From Edwardsiella piscicida (GTDB taxonomy: Bacteria; Pseudomonadota; Gammaproteobacteria; Enterobacterales; Enterobacteriaceae): a stretch of 64,000 bases of DNA. The position numbers were made by a program, and so were the translations under genes. This document shows positions 16,175-28,823 of this stretch, piece after piece; within the stretch, counting starts at the first letter, position 1, and each line of letters opens with the position of its first letter. The DNA is taken from NCBI RefSeq assembly GCF_001896205.1, contig NZ_MPNU01000001.1, positions 111,044 through 175,043 of the forward strand, given 5' to 3'. Below the pieces are notes generated by a model, which was not told the origin of the DNA, did no database searches, and was given only the letters and a program-made list of their open reading frames with translations.

Positions 16175-18268
16175 TTAGTTTCTGTTTCGGGTGACTTTAA
16201 TGACATCCGGCATGATGCGAATTTTGCGCATGATATTGGCCAGATGCACGCGATCGCGGGTGGTCAGGCGAATATAGACGGAGTAGACGCGCCCGTCTTT
16301 CTCTTCGGTGTTCATGCTCTGAATGTTGGAGGCCGTCGCGTTGATCGCTGCCGTCAGGTTGGCCAGCGCCCCCTGGTGGTTGAACATATCAACCTTAATT
16401 TCGGCGATAAACTCTTGATCGATTTCCTTATCCCACTCCACCGGCATGAACTTTTCCGGCTCTTTCTGATAACCGCGGATGTTACGGCAGGACTCATGGT
16501 GAATCACCAGGCCCTTGCCGGGGCTGACGTGGGCGATGATCGGATCGCCAGGAATGGGGCGACAGCACTTGGCAAAGGTCAGCAGCACGCCATCGGCGCC
16601 CTTGATCGGCAGCTTACGGCCGCCCGGCGGCGTATCCTGTTCACCCAGCAGATTGCGCGCCACCACGACGCTCATCGCGTTGCCCAGCCCGATCTCCGCC
16701 AAGAGGTCGTCCAGCGACTGCAGCTTCATGCGCTCCAGCTCGCGCTGGATGTTGGGCGCAGGAATACTGGCCAGCTTGCGGCCGTTGCCCAGCGCATGGG
16801 TCAACAGGCGGCGCCCCAGGCTGACGGAGTCATCGCGCTTGAGGTTCTTCAGCATCTGGCGGATCTTGGCCCGCGCCTTAGAGCTGACCACAAAGTTCAG
16901 CCAGGCGGCGTTGGGTCTGGCGCCCGGCGCGGTGATCACTTCGATGGTTTGGCCGCTGCTCAGCGCCTGAGACAGCGGATAGGGCTGGCGATCGACGCGG
17001 GCGCCGACGCAGGCGTGGCCGATGTCGGTATGCACCGCATAGGCGAAGTCGACCGGCGTGGCGCCGGCCGGCAGCTCGACGATGCGCCCTTCGGGGGTAA
17101 ACACGTAGATTTCGTCGGGGAACAGATCCGACTTCACGCTTTCGATGAATTCAAAGGAGTTTCCGGCGCTCTGCTGCAGCTCCAGCAGGCTCTGCATCCA
17201 GCGCTGAGCACGGATTTGGGCAGTGGTGCTCGACTCGCCTTCCTTATAAGCCCAGTGGGCGGCGACCCCCATCTCGGCCATCTGATCCATATCTTCGGTG
17301 CGTATCTGTACCTCGACCGGCACGCCGTGCGGTCCGATCAGCGAGGTGTGCAGCGACTGGTAGCCGTTAGCCTTGGGAATGGCGATGTAATCCTTCACCC
17401 GCCCCGGGCGCGGTTTGTACAGACTGTGCACCTGGCCGAGCACCCGATAACAGGTATCCACGTCCTTGACGATGACGCGAAAGGCGTAGATATCCATGAT
17501 GGAGTGGAAGCGCTGCTCTTTGAGGTGCATCTTGCGGTAGATGGAGTAGAGGTGTTTCTCACGGCCGTTGACCTGGCAGGCCATGCCGGCCTCGGTCAGG
17601 CGCCCGTCGATCTCCGCCAGGATTTTTTGGATCATCTCCTTGCGGTTGCCGCGCGCGGCCTTCACCACCTCTTTGATCACCCGGTAACGATTGGGATACA
17701 GGGCCTCAAAGCCCAGCTCTTCCAGCTCGGTTTTCAGGTGATGAATACCCAGGCGGTGAGCCAGCGGGCTGTAGATCTCCAGGGTTTCACGCGCGATGCG
17801 GCGACGTTTGTCGGGACGCAGCGAACCCAGGGTACGCATATTGTGGGTGCGATCGGCCAGCTTGATCAGAATGACGCGGATGTCCTGCACCATCGCCATG
17901 ATCATCTTACGGAAGTTTTCCGCCTGGGCCTCTTTTTTATCGCGAAACTTCAGCTTGTCGAGCTTGGATACCCCCTCCACCAGTTCGGCGACGCTCTTGC
18001 CGAACAGCTGTTCCATATCCTGGTAGGTAGCGGGGGTATCTTCGATGACGTCGTGTAACAGGGCGGCCATCAGCGTCTCATAGTCGAGACGCATTTCGGC
18101 CAGAATGCAGGCCACCGCGACCGGGTGGGTGATATAGGGCTCACCGCTGGAGCGCGTTTGTCCCTCGTGCGCATCGCGCGCGACCAGATAGGCCTGCTTC
18201 AGGCGTTTGATCTGCTCTTCCGGCAGGTATTTTTGAATCAGGAGATTCAGACTTTCAAACAGATACAA
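16175..18268 (-). CDS. spoT: Bifunctional (p)ppGpp hydrolase/synthase SpoT
   Basis: A 697-residue RelA/SpoT homologue controlling the stringent-response alarmone. The HD hydrolase domain is intact (His72-Asp73 in ALLHDVIEDTP, and LIKLADRTHNMRTL). The weak synthetase domain follows (FRVIVKDVDTCYRVLGQVHSLYKPRPGRVKDYIAIPKANGYQSLH segment at about 255-300), then TGS (DEIYVFTPEGRIVELPAGAT, about 385), a helical/zinc-finger region with CCRPIPGDPI, and a C-terminal ACT domain. It follows rpoZ in the same operon. Confidence 0.98.
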   Translation of the reverse strand: MYLFESLNLLIQKYLPEEQIKRLKQAYLVARDAHEGQTRSSGEPYITHPVAVACILAEMRLDYETLMAALLHDVIEDTPATYQDMEQLFGKSVAELVEGVSKLDKLKFRDKKEAQAENFRKMIMAMVQDIRVILIKLADRTHNMRTLGSLRPDKRRRIARETLEIYSPLAHRLGIHHLKTELEELGFEALYPNRYRVIKEVVKAARGNRKEMIQKILAEIDGRLTEAGMACQVNGREKHLYSIYRKMHLKEQRFHSIMDIYAFRVIVKDVDTCYRVLGQVHSLYKPRPGRVKDYIAIPKANGYQSLHTSLIGPHGVPVEVQIRTEDMDQMAEMGVAAHWAYKEGESSTTAQIRAQRWMQSLLELQQSAGNSFEFIESVKSDLFPDEIYVFTPEGRIVELPAGATPVDFAYAVHTDIGHACVGARVDRQPYPLSQALSSGQTIEVITAPGARPNAAWLNFVVSSKARAKIRQMLKNLKRDDSVSLGRRLLTHALGNGRKLASIPAPNIQRELERMKLQSLDDLLAEIGLGNAMSVVVARNLLGEQDTPPGGRKLPIKGADGVLLTFAKCCRPIPGDPIIAHVSPGKGLVIHHESCRNIRGYQKEPEKFMPVEWDKEIDQEFIAEIKVDMFNHQGALANLTAAINATASNIQSMNTEEKDGRVYSVYIRLTTRDRVHLANIMRKIRIMPDVIKVTRNRN

Positions 18269-18287
18269 AGGCTGCCCTTGAGGTTAA

Positions 18288-18563
18288 TTAACGACGACCT
18301 TCCGCAATGGCGGTTACCGCCTGCAGCTCGGCAGCTTCCTGCTCCTGCTGCTCCTGACGCTCACGCACGTCGAGGATCTGGTTGTTGATCAGACCTTCTT
18401 CGATTTCGCGCAGGGCGATAACCGTGGTCTTATCGTTCTCTTCCGGAACCAGCGGCTCTTTGCCGCCCGTCTGCATCTGGCGCGCGCGACGGGCTGCGAC
18501 CAACACCAGGTCAAAACGGTTACCAATTTTCTCTACAGCGTCTTGAACAGTTACGCGTGCCAT
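18288..18563 (-). CDS. rpoZ: RNA polymerase omega subunit
   Basis: A 91-residue omega subunit that helps fold and hold beta-prime and forms part of a ppGpp site. [52 protein letters not shown] are nearly identical to E. coli. It lies between gmk and spoT, all co-directional. Confidence 0.98.
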   Translation of the reverse strand: MARVTVQDAVEKIGNRFDLVLVAARRARQMQTGGKEPLVPEENDKTTVIALREIEEGLINNQILDVRERQEQQEQEAAELQAVTAIAEGRR

Positions 18564-18617
18564 AAAAGTGCTACTCCACAGGTGAAGAAATGACTGGGCA
18601 TGATACTGAAACTGGGC

Positions 18618-19250
<633 letters not shown>

Positions 19251-19361
19251 TTATCAGCGTGTAAAAGAGCGAAATATAGCAATATATCCGCTCATTATAC
19301 ACGGCTCCGCCGCCGGTTGCAGCGCTCTCGTTGCGCCGACGCAGATTTCACGCCGCTCGGA

Positions 19362-19982
19362 CTATTCGCGCTCCGGCTGTTTATAGTCGAAAACCGGCAG
19401 GCTCAGATGGAAGCGCAGCGCCAGCAGACGGGCGCTAAAGCCGGCCACCAGGGTGATGATCACCGTGAGATCCTGCGGTACCTGCAGGTATAGCAGTCCC
19501 AGATAGAGCCAAGCGGCGGCAAACGAGATCCCGGCGTACAGCTCTTTCTGAAAGACGAGGGGGATCTGATTGCAGAACAGATCGCGCAGAACGCCGCCGA
19601 ACACCCCGGTGACGACGGCGGCGATGACCGCGACGATAGGGCCGTGCCCCATCTCCAGCGCGACCTGGGCGCCGATGATGGAAAAGACGATCAGGCCGAC
19701 GGCGTCGAGCAGCAGAAACAGGCGACGCAGATGTGACATCAACGGCGCTACCCAGGTGGTCAGCACGGCGGCGCAGGCGACGATCACAATGTTTTCCGGG
19801 TGTTTGACCCAGCTCAGCGGGTAGTGCCCCAGCAGCATATCGCGTACCGAGCCGCCGCCGATGGCGGTGGCCGAAGCGATGATGATCACCCCGAAGGTGT
19901 CCATTTGGCGACGTCCCGCCGCCAGCGCGCCGGTCATCGCCTCTGCGGTAATGCCGACAATATAGAGAATGCTCAGTAACAT
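19362..19982 (-). CDS. yicG: UPF0126/TRIC-type inner membrane protein YicG
   Basis: A 206-residue membrane protein with about seven helices built from two related halves. The [22 protein letters not shown] loop in the first half and [23 protein letters not shown] in the second are the duplicated family signature. The fold is that of TRIC-type cation channels; the E. coli homologue has no established physiological job. It is transcribed leftwards, away from the yicC terminator. Confidence 0.92.
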   Translation of the reverse strand: MLLSILYIVGITAEAMTGALAAGRRQMDTFGVIIIASATAIGGGSVRDMLLGHYPLSWVKHPENIVIVACAAVLTTWVAPLMSHLRRLFLLLDAVGLIVFSIIGAQVALEMGHGPIVAVIAAVVTGVFGGVLRDLFCNQIPLVFQKELYAGISFAAAWLYLGLLYLQVPQDLTVIITLVAGFSARLLALRFHLSLPVFDYKQPERE

Positions 19983-20302
19983 AATGGGTATGCTCGTCCG
20001 TAAAGCCAGGGAAGAGGTCGAAAGTGGGCAGGATAGTCAGCCTGGGCGGGCTGCGCGACTGAGTTTTTCTAAGGTATGCTGTTTCGAATTACTTTTTCTA
20101 ATGTATATATGCCTTATTTGTGGCTTTGATTGCGTATTTTATATTTGATATAGATTAGTTTTTTTAGTGGTTAACTGGCAAGGGAGAGCCACGCCGCCGG
20201 AGGTGGGCCGCGGCAGCGCGTTGGCCACAATAGAAAAAAAGCCATTTCAACAATGGCTTTTTAGCATGCTTCAGCGGGGCGGACGCATCGTCCGCCGGCC
20301 GC
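19983..20302. other. Gene-free interval between yicC and yicG
   Basis: About 320 bases without a supportable gene. The middle (20080-20170) is very AT-rich with several TATAT-like steps and probably holds the yicG promoter, which I cannot place exactly. The end near yicC holds the yicC terminator. Confidence 0.6.
20231..20262 (-). terminator. Intrinsic terminator of yicC
   Basis: GCCATT / AATGGC with a short loop, flanked by A-run on the left and T-run on the right, so it would terminate in both directions. It lies about 40 bases after the yicC stop. Confidence 0.85.
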
Positions 20303-21166
20303 TTACTCGATGTTCTGGATCTGCTCGCGCATCTGCTCGATGAGCACCTTCAGCTCAATGGCAGAGGCGGTGATATCGGCGTTGATCGACTTGGACGCCA
20401 GGGTGTTCGACTCGCGGTTGAACTCCTGCATCATAAAGTCCAGGCGACGGCCGACGGCCTCTTTCTTCTTCAGGATGACGTAGGTTTCTTTCACGTGGGC
20501 ATCCAGGCGATCCAGCTCTTCGGCCACGTCGATACGCTGAGCCATCAGCACCAGCTCCTGCTCCAGACGGTTGTTTTCCAACTGTACCTGGGCTTCCTCC
20601 AGCTTGCTGACCAGACGCTCGCGCTGCCACTGCAGGATTTCCGGCATCCGGCTGCGCACCTTGGCCACCTCCGCGGATACGGCCTCCAGACGCTGTTCGA
20701 TCAGCTGCTTCAGGGCGCTGCCCTCACGCTCGCGCGCGTCGATAAAGTCGTCGATGGTGCCGTCCAGCGCGGCGAGCAGCTCGCTGCCGATGGCGTCCAG
20801 ATCCTGCTCGGCGGCCGCCATCACACCGGGCCAGCGCAGGACGTCCAGCGGGTTGATTTCACCCTCGTCGCTCTGCAGTTTGACCCAGTTAGCGGCATCG
20901 ACCAGCTGTTTAGCCAGGCTTTCGTTGAGGATCAGGGCGCTCTGGGCGCTCGGATCCAGTTCGAAGCGCAGGTTGCACTCGACCTTGCCACGGGTCAGGC
21001 GGGTGCGCAGGCGCTCACGGATCACCGGCTCCAGACTGCGGAACTGCTCCGGAAGACGGATATAGGTTTCCAGATAGCGCTGGTTTACTGAGCGCAGCTC
21101 CCAGGCTGCGCTGCCCCAGTTACCCTTGACTTCGCGTCGGGCGTAAGCGGTCATGCTACGGATCAT
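20303..21166 (-). CDS. yicC: Endoribonuclease YicC
   Basis: A 287-residue protein of the YicC family, shown in E. coli to be an endoribonuclease acting on the sRNA RyhB. The N-terminal domain MIRSMTAYARREVKGNWGSAAWELRSVNQRYLE and the C-terminal DUF1732 end (EAVGRRLDFMMQEFNRESNTLASKS, then ELKVLIEQMREQIQNIE) are both complete, with a helical middle. It diverges from rph. Confidence 0.94.
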   Translation of the reverse strand: MIRSMTAYARREVKGNWGSAAWELRSVNQRYLETYIRLPEQFRSLEPVIRERLRTRLTRGKVECNLRFELDPSAQSALILNESLAKQLVDAANWVKLQSDEGEINPLDVLRWPGVMAAAEQDLDAIGSELLAALDGTIDDFIDAREREGSALKQLIEQRLEAVSAEVAKVRSRMPEILQWQRERLVSKLEEAQVQLENNRLEQELVLMAQRIDVAEELDRLDAHVKETYVILKKKEAVGRRLDFMMQEFNRESNTLASKSINADITASAIELKVLIEQMREQIQNIE

Positions 21167-21298
21167 AGTGCCTGCCTATTACTAAAACGGTGTGTGTTGT
21201 CGGGATTATAGCCCCGCGGCGTCCTGCGTGATAGGCATAAGCAGATGAAGGCCGTATAATGCGCAGCCGATTACTGAATTACCTGCGGAGATGAGCTT

Positions 21299-22015
21299 AT
21301 GCGTCCTGAAGGCCGAGCTGCCGGACAGATCCGTCCACTGCGTTTGACCCGTCACTATACCAAGCATGCGGAAGGGTCCGTGCTGGTGGAGTTTGGCGAT
21401 ACCAAAGTGCTGTGTACCGCCAGCGTTGATGAAGGGGTGCCGCGCTTTTTAAAAGGCCAGGGACAGGGGTGGGTCACCGCAGAATACGGCATGCTGCCGC
21501 GTTCTACCCATAGCCGCATGGCGCGCGAGGCGGCCAAGGGCAAGCAGGGTGGCCGTACCATGGAGATCCAGCGGCTGATCGCTCGTTCGCTGCGGGCGGC
21601 GGTAGATCTGAAGAAGCTGGGCGAGTTTACCATCACCCTGGACTGCGATGTGATTCAGGCGGACGGTGGAACCCGTACGGCGTCGATCACCGGAGCCTGC
21701 GTGGCGTTGGCCGATGCGCTGGGCGCGCTGGTGGCCGCCGGTAAGCTGAAGGAGAGCCCGCTGAAGGGCATGGTGGCCGCCGTTTCGGTGGGGATCGTGG
21801 CCGGCGAGGCGGTGTGCGATCTGGAGTATGTGGAAGACTCCGCCGCGGAAACCGATATGAACGTGGTGATGATGGAGGACGGTCGGATGATCGAGGTGCA
21901 GGGCACCGCCGAAGGCGAACCGTTCAGCCATGAAGAGCTCTTGACGTTGCTGGCGCTGGCCAGAGACGGCATAGGACAGATTATCCAGGCGCAGAAGACG
22001 GCGCTGGAGCAGTGA
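21299..22015 (+). CDS. rph: Ribonuclease PH (full length)
   Basis: A 238-residue phosphate-dependent 3'-5' exoribonuclease that trims tRNA 3' ends. Family marks are [42 protein letters not shown] (here cited in pieces), [40 protein letters not shown] and [18 protein letters not shown]. Unlike the E. coli K-12 allele, there is no frameshift, so the end of translation lies only five bases before the pyrE attenuator stem, as the attenuation mechanism requires. Confidence 0.97.
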   Translation: MRPEGRAAGQIRPLRLTRHYTKHAEGSVLVEFGDTKVLCTASVDEGVPRFLKGQGQGWVTAEYGMLPRSTHSRMAREAAKGKQGGRTMEIQRLIARSLRAAVDLKKLGEFTITLDCDVIQADGGTRTASITGACVALADALGALVAAGKLKESPLKGMVAAVSVGIVAGEAVCDLEYVEDSAAETDMNVVMMEDGRMIEVQGTAEGEPFSHEELLTLLALARDGIGQIIQAQKTALEQ

Positions 22016-22020
22016 TTTTT

Positions 22021-22048
22021 AGGCGACTGAATAAGTCGCCTTTTTTTT
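22021..22048 (+). promoter_or_regulatory. pyrE attenuator (rph-pyrE intercistronic terminator)
   Basis: AGGCGACT (22021-22028) pairs with AGTCGCCT (22034-22041), then a run of eight T. A T-run also precedes the stem. In E. coli the ribosome translating the rph end overlaps this terminator when UTP is low and allows pyrE transcription; the short distance from the rph stop to the stem fits that mechanism. Confidence 0.93.
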
Positions 22049-22098
22049 GCCCGCGGGGTGGGCATCCGTCGCGTTAACAGACTTTGAAGGAGAAAAGT

Positions 22099-22740
22099 AT
22101 GAAGGCCTATCAGCGCCGTTTTATTGAATTCGCACTCAGCAAGCAGGTGCTAAAGTTTGGTGAGTTTACGCTGAAGTCCGGGCGCACCAGCCCCTATTTC
22201 TTTAACGCCGGCCTGTTTAACACCGGGCGAGATCTGGCGCTGCTGGGGCGTTTCTATGCGGAGGCCCTGGTGGACAGCGGGATTGCGTTTGACGTGCTGT
22301 TCGGGCCAGCCTACAAAGGGATCCCGATTGCGACCACAACGGCGGTGGCCCTGGCTGAGCACCACGATCGGGATATGCCTTACTGCTTTAACCGTAAAGA
22401 GGCCAAGGATCACGGTGAAGGCGGCACGCTGGTAGGCAGTGCGCTGGCCGGGCGGGTGATGCTGGTGGACGATGTGATCACTGCCGGTACCGCGATTCGC
22501 GAGTCGATGTCGATTATCCAGGCCAACGGGGCGGCGCTGGCCGGCGTGCTGATCTCTCTTGATCGTCAGGAGCGCGGCCGCGGCGAACTGTCGGCGATCC
22601 AGGAGGTGGAGCGTGACTACGGCTGCCGGGTGATTTCAATCATCACCTTAGGCGATCTGATCCGCTATTTGGAAGAGCAGCCGGAGATGGCGCAGCACCT
22701 GGCGGCAGTAAAAGCGTATCGCGCCCAGTACGGGGTGTGA
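22099..22740 (+). CDS. pyrE: Orotate phosphoribosyltransferase
   Basis: A 213-residue enzyme of UMP synthesis that joins orotate and PRPP to give OMP. The flexible loop [13 protein letters not shown] and the PRPP-binding motif [17 protein letters not shown] are plain. [11 protein letters not shown] was taken as the start because the GAAGGAGA ribosome site fits it and the E. coli protein begins here; an ATG five codons upstream overlaps that site. Controlled by the attenuator between it and rph. Confidence 0.97.
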   Translation: MKAYQRRFIEFALSKQVLKFGEFTLKSGRTSPYFFNAGLFNTGRDLALLGRFYAEALVDSGIAFDVLFGPAYKGIPIATTTAVALAEHHDRDMPYCFNRKEAKDHGEGGTLVGSALAGRVMLVDDVITAGTAIRESMSIIQANGAALAGVLISLDRQERGRGELSAIQEVERDYGCRVISIITLGDLIRYLEEQPEMAQHLAAVKAYRAQYGV

Positions 22741-22745
22741 GTTGC

Positions 22746-22771
22746 CGATGGCCGCCGTCTGGCGGCCATCG
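22746..22771. terminator. Hairpin between convergent pyrE and slmA
   Basis: Perfect 11-base stem CGATGGCCGCC / GGCGGCCATCG with a GTCT loop, filling the gap between two convergent stop codons. Only TTGGG follows on the plus strand. Confidence 0.6.
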
Positions 22772-22777
22772 TTGGGA

Positions 22778-23374
22778 TCACTGCAGCTGGCAGGCCAGGA
22801 GCGGCCAGCGTGTCTCGAACTCCTGCGTGGGGCGGTAGCGGAACTCTGAGCGCACGAAGCGCGATAGCATACCCTCGCAAAACGCCAGAAGCTGGCTGGC
22901 CAGCAGCGTCTCGTCGTGGTCAAAGCCGCTGCCTTCGCGCAGTCGGCGCTCTTTTAATACCTGGCGCAGCTGGGCCTCAATGCGCTCGAACAGCTGGTTG
23001 ATTCGCCCCTGTAGGCGATCCTGCTCAAACATCAGGGCATGGCCGGTCATAATCCGGGTTAACCCAGGATTGCGTTCGGCAAAACCCAAGATCAGCAGAA
23101 GAATAAGACGAAGCCGGTTGAAGGTGTCTTTTTCATCCTGCAGTATAAGATTGATGCGCGATGTCAGCGTGTCCTCGATAAACTCGATAAGACTGTCGAA
23201 CATCCGCGTTTTACTGGGAAAATGGCGATAAAGTGCGGCTTCTGAAACGCCGACGTTCGCCGCCAGTTTTGCTGTCGTGATGCGTTGACTGCCGTCGCTG
23301 GACTCCAGCATCTGCGCCAGCGCCTGTAAAATCTCTTCGCGACGGTTCCTTTTCGTATTTTCTTTTTCTGCCAT
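22778..23374 (-). CDS. slmA: Nucleoid occlusion factor SlmA
   Basis: A 198-residue TetR-family DNA-binding protein that blocks FtsZ ring formation over the nucleoid. The N-terminal helix-turn-helix [34 protein letters not shown] and the C-terminal [30 protein letters not shown] and [15 protein letters not shown] segments match E. coli closely. [14 protein letters not shown] is the family start; the frame extends 20 residues upstream without similarity. Confidence 0.96.
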   Translation of the reverse strand: MAEKENTKRNRREEILQALAQMLESSDGSQRITTAKLAANVGVSEAALYRHFPSKTRMFDSLIEFIEDTLTSRINLILQDEKDTFNRLRLILLLILGFAERNPGLTRIMTGHALMFEQDRLQGRINQLFERIEAQLRQVLKERRLREGSGFDHDETLLASQLLAFCEGMLSRFVRSEFRYRPTQEFETRWPLLACQLQ

Positions 23375-23479
23375 GCCTGACAAGACCCTTGCTAAACGGC
23401 GAAAACGGATTTCCCACAACAGACACCGCCGCACCAGGGTGCGACGGTGATTAGGCTTGGTAGCGTTGCGTGCGGCGGA

Positions 23480-23938
23480 TTAGTGGCGGCCAGAGTGGCC
23501 AAAACCGCCGTCGCCGCGCGCGCTGTCCTCAAAGGATTCCACCAGATTAAAGTCGGCCTGCACCACCGGTACCAGTACCAGCTGCGCAATGCGCTCGCCC
23601 GGCTCAATGGTAAAGGGGGTCTGCCCACGGTTCCACACGGAAATCATCAGCTGCCCCTGGTAGTCGGAGTCGATCAGCCCGACCAGGTTACCCAGCACGA
23701 TGCCGTGCTTGTGGCCCAGGCCGGAGCGCGGCAGGATCACCGCCGCCAGAGACGGATCGGCAATGTGAATAGCCAGTCCGGTGGGCAGCAGGGTGGTTTC
23801 ACCCGGCGCGAGGACGACGGTGCTGTCCAGGCAGGCGCGCAGATCCAGGCCGGCGGAGCCGGGGGTGGCATAGGTCGGCAGCGGAAACTGTTGGCCGATG
23901 CGCGCGTCGAGGATTTTAACGTCGATTTTTTTCTTCAT
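23480..23938 (-). CDS. dut: dUTP diphosphatase
   Basis: A 152-residue trimeric dUTPase that makes dUMP and keeps uracil out of DNA. The five motifs are complete, e.g. [46 protein letters not shown] and the C-terminal [12 protein letters not shown]. Start MKKKIDVKI chosen by similarity. Its first 23 bases overlap the end of coaBC on the same strand, as in E. coli. Confidence 0.97.
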   Translation of the reverse strand: MKKKIDVKILDARIGQQFPLPTYATPGSAGLDLRACLDSTVVLAPGETTLLPTGLAIHIADPSLAAVILPRSGLGHKHGIVLGNLVGLIDSDYQGQLMISVWNRGQTPFTIEPGERIAQLVLVPVVQADFNLVESFEDSARGDGGFGHSGRH

Positions 23939-25133
23939 AATGTCTGACGATCTCATTGATTAAGGTGCAGCCCAGGCGGGATTTACTGCTGAGCGGCAAC
24001 CGTTTGTCACCCTGGGGCCAAAAAAGATGTAAGGCATTGGTATCGCTATTAAAACCCTGCCCATCTTGTGAAACGTCGTTGGCGCAGATCAGGTCGAGCC
24101 CTTTACGCGCCAGCTTTTGTTTGGCGTATTCTTCCACATTCTGCGTTTCAGCGGCAAATCCTACCACAAACGGACGCGCTTCGGTCATGGCGGCGACGCC
24201 GGCGACGATATCCGGATTTTTCACCAGCGTCAGCGTCAGCGTATCGCCCTGCTGCTTTTTCATCTTCTCTGGCGCGATCTGCTGCGCGCGGTAGTCGGCG
24301 ACGGCGGCGCAGGCGATGAAGATATCGCAATCACGCGCGCGCTGGGCAACGGCCGCCTGCATGTCCAGTGCGCTCTGCACATCGACACGCGCTACGCCTG
24401 GCGGGGTAGGCAGGGCGACCGGCCCACTGATCAGCGTCACCTGCGCGCCGCGGCGGGCGGCGGCTTCAGCGATGGCAAAGCCCATTTTACCGGAGCTGTG
24501 GTTGCTGATAAAACGCACCGGGTCCAGCGCTTCGCGCGTTGGGCCGGCGGTGATGATCAGCCGGTAGGCCGCCAAGTCCTGACTCTGGCTGAAGTGTTGC
24601 TCGGTAAGGCTGACCAGCGTCAGCGGATCCAGCATGCGCCCTGGGCCGACGTCACCGCAGGCCTGCTCTCCGCTGTCTGGGCCCCAGATCAGCGCCCCAC
24701 GCCGCGCCAGGGTGGCCAGATTGTCCTGCGTGGCGGCGGCGCGGAACATCTGCTGATTCATCGCCGGCGCGATGGCGAGAGGGGCAGCGCTGGCCAGGCA
24801 CAGGGTGGCCAGCAGATCGTCCGCCATGCCGGCGGCCAAGCGTGCCATCAGGTCCGCCGTTGCGGGGGCTAACAGTACCAGGTCGGCCCATTTTCCCAGC
24901 GCGATGTGTCCCATCGAGGCTTCGGCCGCCGGATCGAACAGATCGTCGGCAACCGGATGTCCAGAGACGGCCTGCAGCGTCAGGGGGGTGATAAAGGCCT
25001 GTGCCCCTTTGGTCATGACTACGCGCACCTCTGCGCCGCGCTCGCGCAGTCGACGTACGATTTCCGGGCACTTATAGGCGGCTATCCCGCCGCTGATGCC
25101 CAACAGGATGCGTTTGCCGCGAAGTACAGTCAT
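23916..25133 (-). CDS. coaBC: Phosphopantothenoylcysteine decarboxylase/phosphopantothenate-cysteine ligase
   Basis: A 405-residue bifunctional enzyme of coenzyme A synthesis. The N-terminal flavoprotein CoaC half has [16 protein letters not shown], the catalytic His in [12 protein letters not shown], and PAMNQQMF with the substrate-clamp [17 protein letters not shown]. The C-terminal CoaB half has [25 protein letters not shown], the lysine loop PEKMKKQ and VGFAAET plus ICANDV. The start [12 protein letters not shown] is shorter than the E. coli N-terminus by several residues; frame extends to 25178. Confidence 0.96.
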   Translation of the reverse strand: MTVLRGKRILLGISGGIAAYKCPEIVRRLRERGAEVRVVMTKGAQAFITPLTLQAVSGHPVADDLFDPAAEASMGHIALGKWADLVLLAPATADLMARLAAGMADDLLATLCLASAAPLAIAPAMNQQMFRAAATQDNLATLARRGALIWGPDSGEQACGDVGPGRMLDPLTLVSLTEQHFSQSQDLAAYRLIITAGPTREALDPVRFISNHSSGKMGFAIAEAAARRGAQVTLISGPVALPTPPGVARVDVQSALDMQAAVAQRARDCDIFIACAAVADYRAQQIAPEKMKKQQGDTLTLTLVKNPDIVAGVAAMTEARPFVVGFAAETQNVEEYAKQKLARKGLDLICANDVSQDGQGFNSDTNALHLFWPQGDKRLPLSSKSRLGCTLINEIVRHYEEKNRR

Positions 25134-25322
25134 GGTGTTGGTTCCGTTGAAAGCCCAAGGTTGGCAAGATTTTATCATAACCGGTTTCCTCTCGCCGACT
25201 CTGCAACAACCACGGAAAGCCTGCGTAAGGCCGCACAGTTTTTATCTGTGCTAGTTGGTGCTGTTTATTTATACAGTTAATTTATGCCCATCGGTAGTCT
25301 GGCGGATGGGGGAGGCGGGGCG

Positions 25323-26009
25323 ATGGCGCAGGGTAAGGGCGAGGGCGGCTGGCCGCAGGGGGCGCTGCCGAGGGAAAAGCTACTCGCGCTGGGCGCGGCA
25401 GCGCTCAGCGATCGTGAGCTGCTGGCGCTGTTTCTGCGCACGGGGCTGCCGGGGGTACATGTGATACAGCTGGCGGAGCGGCTGCTGCAGCGCTTTGGGT
25501 CGCTACAGGGGGTGCTGCGGGCAGATGTCGATACCTTCTGCGCCAGCCAGGGGCTGGGCATCGCCAAGTTTGCCCAGCTTCAGGCGGTTATTGAGCTATC
25601 GCGACGGGTGCTACGGCACCGTATCGGTGAGGAAAGCGCGATTACCAGCCCCGATCTGACGGCGCTATACCTGCAGAATCTCTTCGTTTCACTGGAGCGC
25701 GAAATCTTTGTCGTGCTGTTTTTAGACAATCAACACCGTGTTATTCGATCTGAGCAGATGTTTTCAGGTACTATAAACTGCGTGGATGTATATCCACGAG
25801 AAATCGTCAGGGAAGCGCTTAAGCTGAATGCTGTGGCGTTAATCCTGGCGCACAATCACCCGTCGGGCAATCCCGAACCCAGTGTGGCGGACCGTTTGTT
25901 AACGGAGCGCGTGGCTAAGGCCTGCGCACTGGTGGATATTCAGGTTCTCGATCATATGGTCATCGGCCATGGTCAGCGGGTTTCCTTTGCTGAACGTGGG
26001 TGGATTTAA
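25323..26009 (+). CDS. radC: JAMM/MPN-domain protein RadC
   Basis: A 228-residue member of the RadC family. An N-terminal helix-hairpin-helix-like part ([25 protein letters not shown]) precedes the JAMM metalloprotease-like domain with [14 protein letters not shown] (His-x-His-x7-Asp type) and ends [20 protein letters not shown]. Its role is not settled; E. coli radC was first linked to repair by a mutation later mapped to recG. The ATG at 25323 has a GGAGG site; a start at 25284 adds 13 Gly-rich residues and looks less likely. Confidence 0.93.
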   Translation: MAQGKGEGGWPQGALPREKLLALGAAALSDRELLALFLRTGLPGVHVIQLAERLLQRFGSLQGVLRADVDTFCASQGLGIAKFAQLQAVIELSRRVLRHRIGEESAITSPDLTALYLQNLFVSLEREIFVVLFLDNQHRVIRSEQMFSGTINCVDVYPREIVREALKLNAVALILAHNHPSGNPEPSVADRLLTERVAKACALVDIQVLDHMVIGHGQRVSFAERGWI

Positions 26010-26052
26010 TCATATTTTTCGCTATCCTGAGGGATCTTTAGCTGTTCGGGTC

Positions 26053-26081
26053 TTGAGCACATGCGCTCTAGAGCGTATACT
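26053..26081 (+). promoter_or_regulatory. Promoter of rpmB-rpmG
   Basis: TTGAGC (26053-26058), 17-base spacer, TATACT (26076-26081) followed by a GC-rich discriminator, as is typical of growth-rate and ppGpp controlled ribosomal genes. It leaves a leader of about 160 bases before rpmB; I see no known regulatory fold in it. Confidence 0.7.
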
Positions 26082-26226
26082 ACGCCACCTTTGAGAATCT
26101 AGGTTGTGGCGTTAAGAGCCTATCTCAGCAGGTTTCGACCTGACTCAGAGTCTACTCGGCGGAGTTTGCCGGGATGGGCTCTAAAGCCTGACGAGGCGGC
26201 CACATCCTATACGAAGCTCGAGCTGA

Positions 26227-26484
<258 letters not shown>

Positions 26485-26492
26485 GGAGCTGA

Positions 26493-26663
<171 letters not shown>

Positions 26664-26679
26664 TTTTAGTGGAATTGGA

Positions 26680-26707
26680 AAAACCCGGCTCTGCCGGGTT
26701 TTTTTTT
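26680..26707 (+). terminator. Intrinsic terminator of rpmBG
   Basis: AACCCGGC / GCCGGGTT stem with a three-base loop and a run of about nine T, starting 17 bases after the rpmG stop. Confidence 0.93.
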
Positions 26708-26756
26708 GTCCATTCGCCCCTATCTATAGCCTAGGCTGTTTTTTCAGAGAGGGGTT

Positions 26757-28821
<2,065 letters not shown>

Positions 28822-28823
28822 GG

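Noticed and set aside
16124-18058. 644-codon open frame antisense to spoT
   Set aside because: It lies entirely inside a highly conserved gene on the other strand; long antisense frames are expected in GC-rich coding DNA. No family motifs or ribosome site.
19983-20302. Possible small RNA gene beside yicG
   Set aside because: The AT-rich stretch plus terminator is explained by the yicG promoter region and the yicC terminator; no independent promoter-to-terminator unit fits.
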